Assembly: GCF_003265705.1 (NCBI RefSeq)
Contig: NW_020312785.1
Coordinates: 16,000,192-16,064,191 of the forward strand
DNA: 64,000 nucleotides
Reading direction: 5' to 3'
From: Callorhinus ursinus
Taxonomy: Eukaryota > Chordata > Mammalia > Carnivora > Otariidae
Shown in pieces: positions 48,169 through 60,360 of this stretch. How positions within the stretch are numbered: the first letter of the stretch is position 1; the number at the start of each line of letters is the position of its first letter. A program made the position numbers and the translations under genes. The notes under the pieces were generated by a model. It did not search any database, was not told the origin of the DNA, and saw only the letters and a list, made by a program, of their open reading frames with translations.

Positions 48169-48367
48169 TTTAAAAAGATGATTTTATTTGACAGAGAGAG
48201 AGGGAGTACATGAGAGAGAGAGAGCACAAGCAGGGGGAGTGGTAGAGGGAGAAGGAGAAGCAGACTTCCTGCTGATCAGGGACCCCAATGTGGGGCTCAA
48301 TCCAGGACCCTGAGATCATGACCTGAGCCAAAAGCAGATGCTTAACCTACTGAGCCAGTGCCCCCAA
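48169..48367 (-). mobile_element. Can-SINE, minus strand
   Basis: Short T/A-rich tail, (GA)n body, GAGATCATGACCTGAGCC and TTAACCTACTGAGCCAGTGC at the head end. Target duplication AATTCTGATTT at 48158-48168 and 48368-48378. Confidence 0.95.
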
Positions 48368-48378
48368 AATTCTGATTT

Positions 48379-51300
48379 AAAACAATCCTGGAAACAGAAT
48401 TATGAAACAGAAGATTTACTTTTTTCCCTTTTAAATCATTGCTTCCTTTTAAAAATTCATATTAACAAAATAATGAAGGTTTTGGTTGCTTCTAAATCAA
48501 ATACTGTATTTTATACAAGTTACATATTGTATCTGTACCTACTTCTATAATGGCAAATAATTTTTTTTAAAAATTATATTTTTATTGACACTAAGTTAAT
48601 AATCTCACTAAGTATTAGAATCAAGAATATGGTAGGTCCCTGAAGGATTGAGTATTAAGCCATCATGAGCACAGTTAGGAAGCTGGGTGGCCAGCATGTG
48701 TTACTGTGGTTTGTGTATGTTCAACTGCACCTAGTGGGGTGGGCTAATAAAACCTAAAGCCTGTGCCTGGCCTGGAGTGAAGCTCTGCTTTTTTCTATAA
48801 ATATAGGTGCCTTTGCCTCTCTAGGCCAAGAGTCTCTGGCTACCTCAGGAGCAGGGGTGAAACTTTTGTATCACAGGAAACATACAAGCTCACAGCAGCC
48901 CTGAAAGAGGGTGATATTAGAACAAAATCTTATTGTGTAATCATGAGATATATCATGACTTCAACATTCAAGGACCATTAACGAAAGTAGTCAATAATAA
49001 ATACATTTGTGTGTGTATGTGTATATGTGTAAGTGTGTGTGTATGTATACTTAACATACTTTTACATAGATATATTGTGTGATTTCTTAATGGAATATAA
49101 TTTCCTTGAGTTCAGGGAATATATCTGATTTATAATGGTAGCCTTTACAAGTCTGAGCTCAGATTTGAAAAAAACAAACATTTCTGTAAACAAACATATT
49201 TAAGAATATGCATAACATATATTTTTCAAAATACTCTCATATACCCATGATTTTTAATCTGTATACAAAAATCCAAATCCTTAGAATGGTAGCAGTTATT
49301 TTTATCTCATTTGTATCTTGTTTGACATCTATGTAATATATACACATATAGTGATGGATTGCTTATAACTTTGTAGCTGTGACATTAGGTAACAATGTAT
49401 CAGTGTTGATTATACTTAAATTGTACAAACTATCTTTAAAAAGGGAGAAGCATTAAATATATGATTAGAATAAGAACTCAGTTTGAAAGAAACCAATTAT
49501 ATCCCATTTCTTAAAAGATGTTCAATTTTTATTATATTTCTTTCAGATTATAATAGCAAACAGTGATTGCATATTGCAAATAAAAAGAATGTAAATTAAC
49601 CTTATCATCCCTATCCCAATTCACTTTTTGTTGGTCTCTTGGGTTCAGTTTATTTCAAGATTTTTTCTCTATGGATTAGAAGAATGAATAGGTCATGGTT
49701 GGTAGTGGAAGAGTGGGGGAAGGGCAGTTTGAAAGTAGAAAAAGAATTTTGTAAAACTGAAAATCTGCATTTGGTATCCACATGTTTAACATTATCTCTA
49801 AGGATTTCTTAAGTTATTAATCTTCAAAGTAACATTTTATAGTGATTTATTTTTTAATATTGTTTATGTTACCAATTTATTATTTTTTGAGCTCAAACAT
49901 GAGCTGATGAAACATTTCCTATGATGAATTTCTACGTGTGAAAACTCTAGGTTAAAAGACATAAGTTTGTTTACAGTCTTGGTAGATAGAGCTATTTTGC
50001 TTTTGGGCGGAGGTCGGTAACATTTACTGTTTTAGAGAAATAAATAAATTTGACCCACCCAAGTGTCACTCTCATTTCACCCATGCAGAGTTTCACCTTC
50101 TAACATCAGTATGTAAATGGTACTTCATTTGTGATAGTTCATTAATTTTTTGCATAAGTAGCATTCCACAGAACCTCAATGGGAGGAGTTATTCTGTTCT
50201 TGTGATGTAAGCTGTTTACTTAATTTAATTATTTTTACATGTGAAAAATATATTCTAGTCCTATTTTCTGAGAAATGGTTTTCATTTCTAATAAATATAT
50301 TTAAGGAATTTATCAATATTATAACATTATATCATGCTAATACATGAATAGCCAAATCTTATTTATACTCCTTGCATGAACTCTACTTGTGGGTGGTATT
50401 TAATTTTTTTGTATTCCAATATTTAATGAAAGAGTCTATATTTATTTTATGGCAAATTGTTATAACCTGATAATCTTTGAAATGATAATTTTGCCTTTTC
50501 ATAACACAAAATGGGACATTTCATTGTTTTTCTGTGCTCTGTATCAATTTATGTAAGAGGTAGCCATAGTTTCCAAGTTAGAAAGAGTGAAACGTGAAAA
50601 TATAGGTCTTGTATCTTCACATGGAATTTTTGATACTTTTTTCAGTTTTATTCATAATTATTAGTTATTCAGATATTGAGTCAACTTTGCATAAATATGC
50701 CCCAGGAGATGGTCTACTTAATTGACCTTTTAAGAGATCTCAACAGAAATCTCAGGGCCTGTGTCAATTGCTTATTCCTTTTTAAACCTGCTTCTATTAC
50801 ACATATCTTCTTGTTCTCTTTATTCTGGTCATTAAAATGTTCACCACGGATTTTCTAGATAAAATTTTCACATTGCCTTTTCTCACAGAGTGAAAAAAAC
50901 TGTTAACATTTGCATCTACATTATTTTTTTTCAGCTGAGAAAAAATCTTTAAGAGATTACTTGAAAATTGCCTTTAATATGTTTATCCAATTACCTTTCT
51001 CATATAATTTATGACGCATGAGTTGGGTCTTCTATAATCCATGTTTGTTATATTCATACTCTATTTTTAAATCTTTAAACTTTGTCCTGCATTATGTGAT
51101 TATTTTTCCCTCATAGGGCTAGACTTACATATCACTGATTCAGTTTCCCATTTGCATTCTGCTCTTTACTGCAAAATTAGTATTTAGTTAATATTGTTTT
51201 AGCCTTTTGTTAAATTTTAATTTTAACAATAATTTCATTTGCTTCTCATCCTTGCCTTTTCATTTTAGCAGGCTCCCTGTACGTATTTTCAGTTACTTTA

Positions 51301-51785
51301 CAGGTGTTATAACTTTAAAATGATCCCTACGATTCCACAGTTTAAAAAAAAATTCTCTGTGAATGTGGTAAATAATTTCCAAGTATCTTCCCTTCTTGCA
51401 AAACTAAGCTCTAAGCTTCATTGTTTTCAAAACCTAAAATATTATTCAGAGAATATTTACTTCGTTGTAACATGGAGAACTACTACCAAAGATTCAAAGT
51501 ATGTAGAAACAATAAAAATAAAAATACAAAGAAAAGAAAAAAAGTAAGGAAGGAAAGAAGGAAGAGACTGAAAGAGAAACATTAACAAATCTAAATATGG
51601 AAAAAGAAAAGAGGAACATATGTGGCTGTGAAGTATTTAAATAATAAGAAGTATCTGTTATATTCTACTTGCCATCACTAATGATTATTATTAAATTATG
51701 TAATAATAATACATATTTAAGATAAATTTATTTTCACATCCAGCATATTCAGTATAAATAGGCTTGCTGAAAAATCTTTTTAATT
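48379..51785. other. Long stretch, no gene; TATA-like patch
   Basis: About 3.4 kb without a recognised gene. At about 48.65-48.9 kb a GC-richer stretch holds a strong TATA-like word, CTATAAATATAGG (48795-48807), and could be an unrecognised LTR. (TG)n-like runs occur near 49008-49045. The rest is AT-rich. Confidence 0.4.
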
Positions 51786-51787
51786 GA

Positions 51788-51831
<44 letters not shown>

Positions 51832-51833
51832 AA
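51786..51833 (+). repeat. (GAAA)n microsatellite
   Basis: Eleven or so uninterrupted GAAA units, likely length-polymorphic. Confidence 0.97.
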
Positions 51834-52274
51834 ATAAACACAGCAGTTGGAATGCCATACCAAATGATTTCTGCCACTTAATTCCTGATAGTTACAGGAT
51901 TGAGGAGCCATTACTCTAGGATACATAGCATTATCATGGCCAGTTAAAATTTTAAAGTATTATTGGTAAACTAATCATTAGATTGTTGAATAACTGATTT
52001 AAATTATAGTTTATTTGAAAATTAAATCTGAAACTTATAACTACAGCATTCTATCTTTTTTGTACAGTAACAACTAATTTTTGTAAATATGACAATTACT
52101 TTTGCCATATTATTTTTAAATATGCATACATGATTTCTAAATTATCTATGTATGTATATCTGTATCTCCCAGAAAACATATGTGTGTATAAAATTTGAGA
52201 AATAGATAATAAATAGATTAAAGAGATAATAGACTAACATGTATAGTATATATCTTATGCTTATACCAGATATA
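51834..52274. other. No feature recognised
   Basis: AT-rich sequence. Confidence 0.4.
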
Positions 52275-52450
52275 CATTATAGACAGTGCTCAGATCCCAA
52301 TCCCATTAAAATCCAAGTCATCTTGGACAAATTAAGTCATCATACTGTATCTCAGTTTCTGCACCAATACATGGGTATAATAATGGTATCTAACTCACAA
52401 GGTTGCTGTGAAATTACAATGCTTAATATGAATAATTTTGTATAGAACAA
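52275..52450 (+). mobile_element. MIR element
   Basis: The order 'ttggacaaattaagtcatc', 'tatctcagtttctgcacc', 'gggtataataatggtatctaactcacaaggttgctgtgaaatt' is the MIR core and 3' half. Confidence 0.65.
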
Positions 52451-52739
52451 GTGTTTTTTGCCATTAATTTCATTTTTAAGTCCTAATAAATATACTCTAT
52501 TACATTTTATGTAGTAAGTAGTTAAATCCGTTAATATACAAAAGTTACTATTTCTAAGAGTACTAAATTTAATCTAAATAAATACACTGTTTATCAATTT
52601 TCTTACAGTGTAACCTGTAAAAAATATATTCTTCATTCTGGTCTTAAAGTCATATAAACTAAAAATAAATAAATAAATTAAAAAAATAAATAAAATTGTC
52701 ATGATTATGTAATAGGCAAAGAACAAAAATGATAATAAC

Positions 52740-53598
52740 TGATGAGGGAACAGAAGGCAAGCTGAGGACAAAGCAGGAGCTGACACCCCACAACCCCCAC
52801 CGTGGGATCTATGTGACATTCCTCAGGCACTCCTGGCTGCCCTAAAGCTAAGGAGAGGAAAAACAGTTAACTTGCAGAGATCACAATCCTGCAAGACATG
52901 AGTCTCCCTCAGTTTACAAATGTCTTAGGAATCTACAAGAATAAAGCATTTCTATCAATAACCTAGCTTCCAGAAGGAAATGAAGATACAATTAAATGTC
53001 TTTATAACCTGCAGCTCACTGACAGATACTTGAGGTGGGCAGAGTATAATGTTCCTCCAGGAAGCTCCCAACTATCTTCATGTTAATGCCTTGCTAGAGG
53101 GAAAAATAACCTTAACTTGACAATGGCAAGACCTCTGGTACCCTGTGAGTCTTCTTTAACACATGAAAATCCTCAGGGGCGCCTGGGTGGCTCAGTCGTT
53201 AAGCATCTGCCTTCGGCTCAGGTCATGGTCCCAGGGTCCTGGGATCGAGCCCCGCATCGAGCCCCGCATCGGGCTCCCCACTCAGCAGGAAGCCTGCCTC
53301 TCCCTCTCCTGCTTGTGTTCCCTCTCTCACTCTCTCTCTCTCTCTCTCTCTCTGTCAAAATAAATAAATAAAATATTTGAAAAAAAACAAAAACATGAAA
53401 ATCCTCTTGAAACTTCCCTTTTCCTACCTCCCCCAAACGGGTGGTATATAATCAGCCACCCCTCACATGCCTGGTGCAGCAGCTCTTTCTGCCCATGGGT
53501 CCTGCCCCCATGCTTTAATAAACCACCATTTTGCACCAAAAACGTCTCAAGAATTCTTTCTTGGTTGTCAGCTCCGGACCTCACCCCACTGAACCTCA
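52740..53598 (+). mobile_element. ERV1-like solo LTR split by a SINE
   Basis: A GC-richer block with LTR architecture: it starts near TGATGAGGGAACAG and has a U3-like region. A Can-SINE interrupts it at 53175-53392. A TATA box (GTATATAATC, 53444-53453), a polyadenylation signal AATAAA (53517-53522) and a U5-like end with TTCTTTCTTGG and CCGGACC follow. No gag, pol or env sequence adjoins it, so it is read as a solo LTR of a carnivore gamma-type (ERV1) element. The outer borders are approximate because no short target duplication was found. Confidence 0.7.
53175..53392 (+). mobile_element. Can-SINE with internal duplication
   Basis: Complete copy inside the LTR. Perfect 14-bp target duplication ACATGAAAATCCTC at 53161-53174 and 53393-53406. 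A 13-bp internal repeat doubles the CGAGCCCCGCATC block (53247-53271), and the CT run is expanded to about 13 units. Confidence 0.97.
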
Positions 53599-55074
53599 GT
53601 TATATTCCAAAATCCTATCAGTAACCATGTTACATGTTTTTCTAGTAAAAAAAAATAAATAAATAAATGCTAACTAATTTTACATTAAGAGATGGAATGA
53701 TTACTGTGATTACCCACACTAATTTTGACATTTGTAAGGGGAAAGATGAGAAATCCTTTCCAACTAAGCACTTCAGAAAAACAGTAGGATCTAATGGGCT
53801 TGTTATTTAAAAAATAGTCATAGTACAGTAATATGGACATTTTAGACAATCAGTTTTTTAAAAAATATTCATTATTTTTCAAAGTTTGAGTTGGAGTCAA
53901 ACATTAAAAATCATAAACATATAAACATAAGTTCTTTGTTCTAAATCTGACTTGAATACATAGCAATGCATGATCTTAAAATGTTATCCCCAACAATGAA
54001 TCTCAATACATTTTTATTAACTTTTATATTCCTGAAACACACAAAAAATAATGTAATGAAATATCTACAGTTAATGAACACAAGAGCATATTATGTCATT
54101 TTAAAACATCCCATTATTCCAGTAATTCAAATTCCTAAAAAAAAATGCCTTCAATATATTGTTCTTGGAAGTCAACGATTCTTTTATGTTTCTTTACACT
54201 GGAAACTTATTGCATAAATTTATTTCAAGGAATATTGCCAGGTTATCTGATCATATTTTAATTTACACACCCAAATTCTAAGGAATGTGTTATTTTTTGG
54301 CAATAATTAAATTACTATTTTTCCTAGTAAAGCAAATAAGTTATACTACAAAAAGAACAACAGAAAAAGACATAGTTGTGGAGGAATATTTCTACTGAAA
54401 ACTTAAATGTCTGACAGGGGCCCAGAATTAGTTGCTGTTAGAAATACAGAATCATTATAGAAAGGTAAACATGGAAGTTTGCTAAGGTGCCATCTTTTCC
54501 CTAGTGCTTTTGAACTTGTTACTATGGAAAGTGACAACCTCATAGTAAGGAATAAATCTCATGTCCTTCTCTAAAGCTACTTGATTATGGGAATTTGTAT
54601 TTACTTAGAAAAAACACATTTTCTCTTTCTTTTTTACAATCTTTGAAACTCCTAGATATGCTGAAATATTCTCTGAAAAGAAAACCAAAAAAAAAAAGAA
54701 AGGCTAAAATGTACAGAAAATTACTACACAATTATAGATACACATACAGAGATATTTTAACAGCCTATCAGTTGAATAAGTATAACCAGACAAAATATTC
54801 AGCCTCCTATTCCTGTTGAATAAAAAGTTGATATTTATATATTTAAAAAATTAGAAGATTGAGATTTCTGTATAAAAGTATATTTTCTCTTAACATAAAA
54901 TGTGACATTTTATACCAATAAATCAGAACAAATTAATTTACAACAGCATAATGTATTTGCCCTGGAAATTTAATTTTCTTTTCTTAGTAAATAGATGGTT
55001 TTCTTTTCTGTAAACAACAGCTTAGTAGTTGGCAAGAGTAATTAGTGATTAGTAAATGAAGAATAATCTAAAAA
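53599..55074. other. No feature recognised
   Basis: AT-rich sequence; nothing is called. Confidence 0.45.
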
Positions 55075-55386
55075 TTATTCCCATTATTTGAACACTCCTG
55101 AGAAAGAGAGGTAATTAGATCAAGAGTATGGAGCCCTTATAAATGAGATGGGTGCTCTTATGAAAAAAGACCTGAGAGAGATGATCTCTCTCTTTCTCAT
55201 TCACATGAAGTTATAGGGAGAAGGCAGCTGTCTACAAGCAAGGAAGCCAACCCTCACCAGACACCTAATCTGCTGGAACTTTAATCCTGGACTTCCCAGC
55301 CTCCAGAACTGTGAGAAATAAAAATGTGTTACTTAAGCGACCCAGTCGATGGTATTTTGTTATAGCAGCTTGAGCAGACTAAGACA
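55075..55386 (+). mobile_element. MLT1-type MaLR LTR, 5'-decayed
   Basis: It shows 'tggagcccttataaatgag', 'caagcaaggaagccaaccctcaccag', 'ctggacttcccagcctccagaactgtgagaaataaa' and 'gcagactaagaca' at the end, the typical 3' two thirds of a MaLR LTR in sense orientation, including the AATAAA signal. The first part is too decayed to set a border. Confidence 0.78.
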
Positions 55387-55860
55387 CAGGGATACTAGTC
55401 TGGGATGGTAGTTGCTTGTCTTGAAGTCATAGCATATTTTGGAAAAAAGAAAACTGCTAGGACGTCTAGGCTGTTGTAATAATTTTGGTTTATAAAATGA
55501 AGACAGTATTTAAGGAAATCTCTTGTCTTTGGGGCTTAAGCAAGCAAATGAGTGGTATTAACCCAGTAGGGGAAGACTGGGGCATGTTTGGAAGCAGGAC
55601 TGATTTTATTTCAGACATGCTAAATTTCAGGTGCATTTACGATATCTTAGTGGAGATGTCAAGTCAGCAATGGACCTAGGGACCTGGAATCATCAGCATA
55701 CTGATTGAGATTAAATTCATGGCAGTAGAAGGGATCACCTGGAAAGAGAACAGACTGAGTCTCAATCAAGAAATAGTTAGACTTTTGTCAGAAAGGAAAG
55801 ACCCAATAAAGCTGACAGAGAGGTGTAGGCCTAGGAAGCAAACCGAAAGAGTATGGTATT
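55387..55860 (-). mobile_element. LINE2-like remnant
   Basis: Words such as 'cagacatgctaaatttcaggtg', 'tagtggagatgtcaagtcagcaatgg', 'ggaatcatcagcatactgattgagattaaattcatgg' and 'agggatcacctggaaagagaacag' follow LINE2 coding sequence in reverse complement. The MLT1 LTR lies at its left edge. Confidence 0.6.
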
Positions 55861-56144
55861 ATTAAACACAAAGGAAGATACTGTTTGGGAAGAAAGTGAA
55901 ACTGGAATAAGATACATATCAAGAAGCCATGATAAAGTCTGGTTTGATTGGGATAAGAAACATCAGTTTACTGAAGAAGGTGAAAGACAATATAGAAAAA
56001 CATGGACAGAATGGGTAAGGAAGGCAAAGACACAAATTATAAATGCCTATTATGATAAGTGTCACCATAAACTTGGTGGCCAAAGGGAATTTGAAGCAAT
56101 GTGAAACTGAGAAAATATTTTTTTTTTAAGAAAAATACCAAAGT

Positions 56145-56337
56145 GGGGCTCCTGGGTGGCTCAGTCGTTAAGCGTCTGCCTTCGGCCTCAGGTCATGATC
56201 CCAGGGTCCTGCGATTGAGTCCTGCATCAGGCTCCCTGCTCTGCAGGAAGCCAGCTTCTCCCTCTCCCACGCCCCCTGCTTGTGTTCCCTCTCTACTGTG
56301 TCTCTCTCTGTCAAATAAATAAAATCTTAAAAAAAAA
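56145..56337 (+). mobile_element. Can-SINE, young-looking copy
   Basis: Head GGGGCTCCTGGGTGGCTCAG, GTCGTTAAGCGTCTGCCTTC, CT-rich body and A11 tail. Perfect 17-bp target duplication AAGAAAAATACCAAAGT at 56128-56144 and 56338-56354. Confidence 0.97.
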
Positions 56338-57064
56338 AAGAAAAATACCAAAGTACATTGGATAGGATAAATTCCCAGAGGAATAAATTCGATAGAGAGG
56401 GGAAATTAATGATTAAGAAGAGATAGGACACATGCTGGAAAGAAGTCCTTGAGTAATCAATTCTTAAAAATCAATTTTTAAAAGAATAGCAGCCAATGGT
56501 AGTAGATAGGGATAGGCATTATGTAGGAAAAACATGTTCACAAGGTTTACAACATGAAGTGCTTAGCCTCATACATAATTAAAACGATGTGATTTAATTT
56601 AAAAAACTTTACCTAAATAGGAAAGTCCAAAAGTTTGATAATAATGTTAGCACAGGTGAGAGGAAGTATATACAAACACACTGTGCATGCTTAAATTAGT
56701 GACGCTTCAGTGGATAGCAAATCATTAATATCTTTCTAAATTAGAACTGCAATACCTCTTTTTTCAGAAACTTCACTTTTAGAAATTTTAGTTTTGGAGG
56801 AGGATTCTTATTTTTACTAACCTTTTAAAATATTAGGGTACAGTTATCTCTTTTGAATTAAAAAAATACCTGCAAAATATTAAAAATAAAACTATCACAT
56901 GATCCAGCAATACAACTTCTGGATATTTAGCCAAAAGAAAAATTGAAATCAGGACCTGGAAAAGATATCAGCACACCAGCATCATTGAAGCATTATTCAC
57001 AATAGCAAAGGTGTGTGCAAACAACCTAAATGTTCATCAAGGGTGAATGGATAAAGATAGAATG

Positions 57065-57066
<2 letters not shown>

Positions 57067-57106
<40 letters not shown>
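57067..57106. repeat. (CA)n microsatellite in L1
   Basis: About 20 CA units where L1 copies normally have a short 'tatatacaca' stretch, so the run grew from the element itself. Confidence 0.97.
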
Positions 57107-57108
<2 letters not shown>

Positions 57109-57486
57109 GAATATTATTCAACGTTATACAAGAAGAAAATCCTGCAATATGTGACAGCATGGATAAACCTTGGAATATTATTCCAAGCAAAATTAGTCAG
57201 TCAAAGAAGAACAAATACTGCATAATCCCACTTACATGAATTATCTAAAATAGCCAAACTCAGAGAATCAGAGAGAGAATGGTGGTTTGGGGCTTGGAGA
57301 GCTGGGAGAAATGGGAAATTGTTAATCAATAGACATAACGTTTCAAACATGCGAGATGTATAAATTCTAGAGATCTGCTGTAAAACACTGTTATCTATAG
57401 TTAACAGTACTGTATGGTACATTGAACATTTTGTTAAAAGGATAGATCTCATGTTAACAGTTCTTACACAATACAACTAAATTTTA

Positions 57487-57543
57487 TTTTTTTTAAATTT
57501 TTATTGTTATGTTAATCACTATACATTACATCATTAGTTTTTG
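57487..57543 (-). mobile_element. 57-bp L1 3'-end insertion
   Basis: On the minus strand it reads 'aaaactaatgatgtaatgtatagtgattaacataac' and then an A-rich tail, which matches the 3' end of carnivore L1 as I recall it. A perfect 17-bp target duplication AATACAACTAAATTTTA lies at 57470-57486 and 57544-57560. It is an extremely 5'-truncated L1 inserted into the older L1 around it. Confidence 0.8.
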
Positions 57544-57580
57544 AATACAACTAAATTTTAAAAATCGTTATAAGAATGCA

Positions 57581-60014
57581 TTGCTCCTCTAGAAAAAAGG
57601 AATGCAGCAAAACAAATGCAACACAACCATTTGAAAAGAAAGTGCCTAGTGTTAATTTTTTCTTGGTGACAGTCAGCTGGAGAATAAATAGAGGAATGGA
57701 TAGATGGTTGAATACACAGAGACAAACACAGGCTTCTTATACATTTATGATCATGCTATTGTTAATATGCTTTATCTACTTTTTAATAAACTTTATATAG
57801 TGATGATTTCCCAATGTCAATCAAGTATTTATCAGAGGGTAATATTTACGGTTAAATTATATTGCAGCCAACAGATGTACCATAAATTATTTCATGCTTT
57901 GAGACGAAAAATAAACTTTGCCAAATATCATTCCAGGTAGATTATACAAATTTAAAATTCCACCAGCTTCATAAAAATGACTGTTTTACTGCAAACAATC
58001 TAAGTGGAGAGTTACCATTTTTAAGGGGCTCTAAATCTGGGAGACTGGGAATAAAAAGTAATTATCACATTGTTGTTATAATTTGATTTTTAAAATTACT
58101 ATTTAGGTTAAACGTTTTCTCAGAAGATCATTAGCCTTTTTTTTTCATTTTTTGACACTGGTTTTGGAATAACCTTTTCTTATTTTCTTAACAATTTATT
58201 GCCTCTCCTTGTTTATTATAGACCCAATATTTATTGATAGTTGTTTTTATAATTCTTATGATAAGGTACAATTGTGAAAATGATGAATTTTATAAATGTT
58301 TATATTTTATAGTAGTTTCATAAAATACAGATAGTATTTTAAAAATATTTAAAAACTGATATGATTATCAATTTTTTCAATTTATTTAATAGTCTGACCT
58401 TTAATATTCTGAAATCAGATATATATTCGATTAATCTATCCATTCTTAGCCCATTGAGATTTCATAGCAAATCATTTTACCTAGATTATCTTGTTTTATT
58501 TTTTCATTTTTTTAAACTGTATATTATTATTTTATTGTTAAGGAATCCACTTCTATGACTGTCAGGAAGCCCAGATTTGGTTAACAGTGATGAGTTCTTG
58601 AGGTAACTGCACCCTACCCTGGACTTTCTGGTTATAATCACTATCTTCTCTCTGTATCTCTATGGAAACCCCAAACTCATGAAGACTCAAATCCTGCTCT
58701 CCTAATAGTGAAGATGCCAAAGCCAACTATGTTGGAGGGTTTTTCAGAGGAGAAGACTACTTTGTCTTCCCAGTAGACAAACCTTCTGCTTTATGAGGCA
58801 GATAGAAACCCCAAACCATGGACAGGTTGGGACCTGCACAGGCCTCAGTGATCTTACTTGTTTTAAATATAGAAATTAACAAGTCAGCTTCATTAAAGAA
58901 AAAAATCCACAAGGACTTAATTTTCAAAGAGCAAGTAGCAAAGAAAAAAAGTCTCTTCCATATATATATATGAAGAAACATATAATATTTCACAAGTGGT
59001 GTGTCTTCCCTGAAAAAGTATATATTTGTCAAAAAAATAATGAACTTAATAAAAAAATTAAGGACAAAATGATAATGATATAAACAGGAATTAGAGATAA
59101 TAGATGGGAGAGAGATTTGAGAGAGAGAGAGAGAACACAAAACTAACTGGAGTCAAGTACAAATTAACACTGTGCCATTTGAAATGTAAGAGCTGTGGTA
59201 AAGTGAAAATATTCCCAAGGGTCTATGAAATGAAATCAGAACACAAGCTATTTGATGTAGTCACATAACATCTGGACATGCTCCAGTGAAAGTTTAAACA
59301 CTTCTTCAAATTCTCATTTGTCTGGCAATATTGACTGGTTTCATTGCCATTTTAATAAGGCAATTGGAGCTACTCTTTTCAGTGACCTCCCTACAATGTG
59401 CATGAGGGATTATTGCATCTGAGCACTGACAGGGCATTTTAAATGAATTTGGACTTTGTCTTTGCTAAATATGTAAATATCCTATGATTTCTGACTGCTA
59501 TACGCACATTATTCTCCAGTATATGCGATTTTGAATTGAGTTCCTCTGCAATTAATCTAATGCAATAACACTGACCATAAACTCACTTTTAGTAAGAGTC
59601 TAGCCTGTAATAAAAAAAGGAATCAAATATCATGCTGTCAGTCTGACATATTTCTCTAATGCCTTGAGTTCATGTAGTTACTTAGAAATATTTTACTTTA
59701 TTTTATTTCATAATAAATCATTATTGAATATATTAATGAGACATAAAGGGAAGGAAAAATGACACTATCACAGATTAGGAACAAAATCTCAAAGATATTA
59801 AACAGCTTAATTTGAATGGCTAAGCAGAGAAGAATCAACAGGGATATCCATGTCCTCTGGCATTTAATCTGACCTTTAAAAAAAAATGAATTCACTTGTT
59901 TTACCTGTGCTTAAAACTTGTAATTACTTTTAGATTAATACCATTATTATTATTATTACTATAACTATTAAGAACAACAAAGAACAGACTATATCTTTAT
60001 CATGATATACAAAA
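57581..60014. other. Long stretch, no gene seen
   Basis: AT-rich sequence with a (GA)n run at 59118-59133 and a GC-richer patch near 58.56-58.86 kb. The 127-codon minus frame at 58757-59140 has a run of hydrophobic residues but no domain that I recognise and no gene-like context; treated as chance. Confidence 0.45.
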
Positions 60015-60360
60015 AGTCTTTATGATCTGCCTTCAGACTGACTGCCCATCTTTATTGTTTATCATTCCCACCCATTTCCCAGCCATAAGCTCTTCTCCAG
60101 CTGTACTGAGCAACTGAGCTTACTGCTTTATATCTCTTCAGGCTAAAACAGGCAGATACTGTCCTTCAGACTCTTTAAACTTCTTTAGCTCTATATGTTA
60201 ATGATTTTTATTATCTAGATTAAATATGACCTCTAATAAAAAACCTTCATTGATCTCTCCTAGAAAAGTCTGAATTTGGATCACTACCCTTTTCCCCATA
60301 GCATCTTATGGAACTTATTAATATTTAGGGAGTTTTGAGATATTTATTAAAATCTTTATT
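60015..60360 (+). mobile_element. LINE2 3' end
   Basis: The order 'ttatgatctgccttcagactgac', 'cattcccacccatttcccagcc', 'ctgtactgagc', 'aatatgacctctaataaaaaaccttcattgatctc', 'catagcatcttatgg' is the LINE2 3' end in plus orientation, with moderate decay. Confidence 0.7.

Larger units (their letters stand above)
56625..57580 (+). mobile_element. Old L1 (L1M-type) 3' end
   Basis: From about 56865 the sequence follows the end of L1 ORF2 and the 3' UTR: 'catgatccagcaatac', 'gcattattcacaatagc', 'aacaacctaaatgttcatcaa', 'gaatggataaagata', a (CA)n run, 'ataatcccacttacatgaa' and 'aatggtggtttggggcttgg'. The part at 56625-56860 looks like a more decayed stretch of the same type. Only short frames survive. 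A small insertion at 57487-57543 interrupts it. Confidence 0.78.

Noticed and set aside
53117..53584. Overlapping frames of 66-85 codons on both strands
   Set aside because: They arise from the SINE and the LTR sequences, including the CT repeat read as serine-leucine or arginine-glutamate runs.
55853..56104. 83-codon plus frame beside a LINE2 region
   Set aside because: It is near or within old repeat sequence and has no recognised protein similarity.
58757..59140. 127-codon minus-strand frame with hydrophobic runs
   Set aside because: Hydrophobic and F/I-rich residues are expected from AT-rich DNA; no domain, no context of a gene, ends in a (GA)n run.
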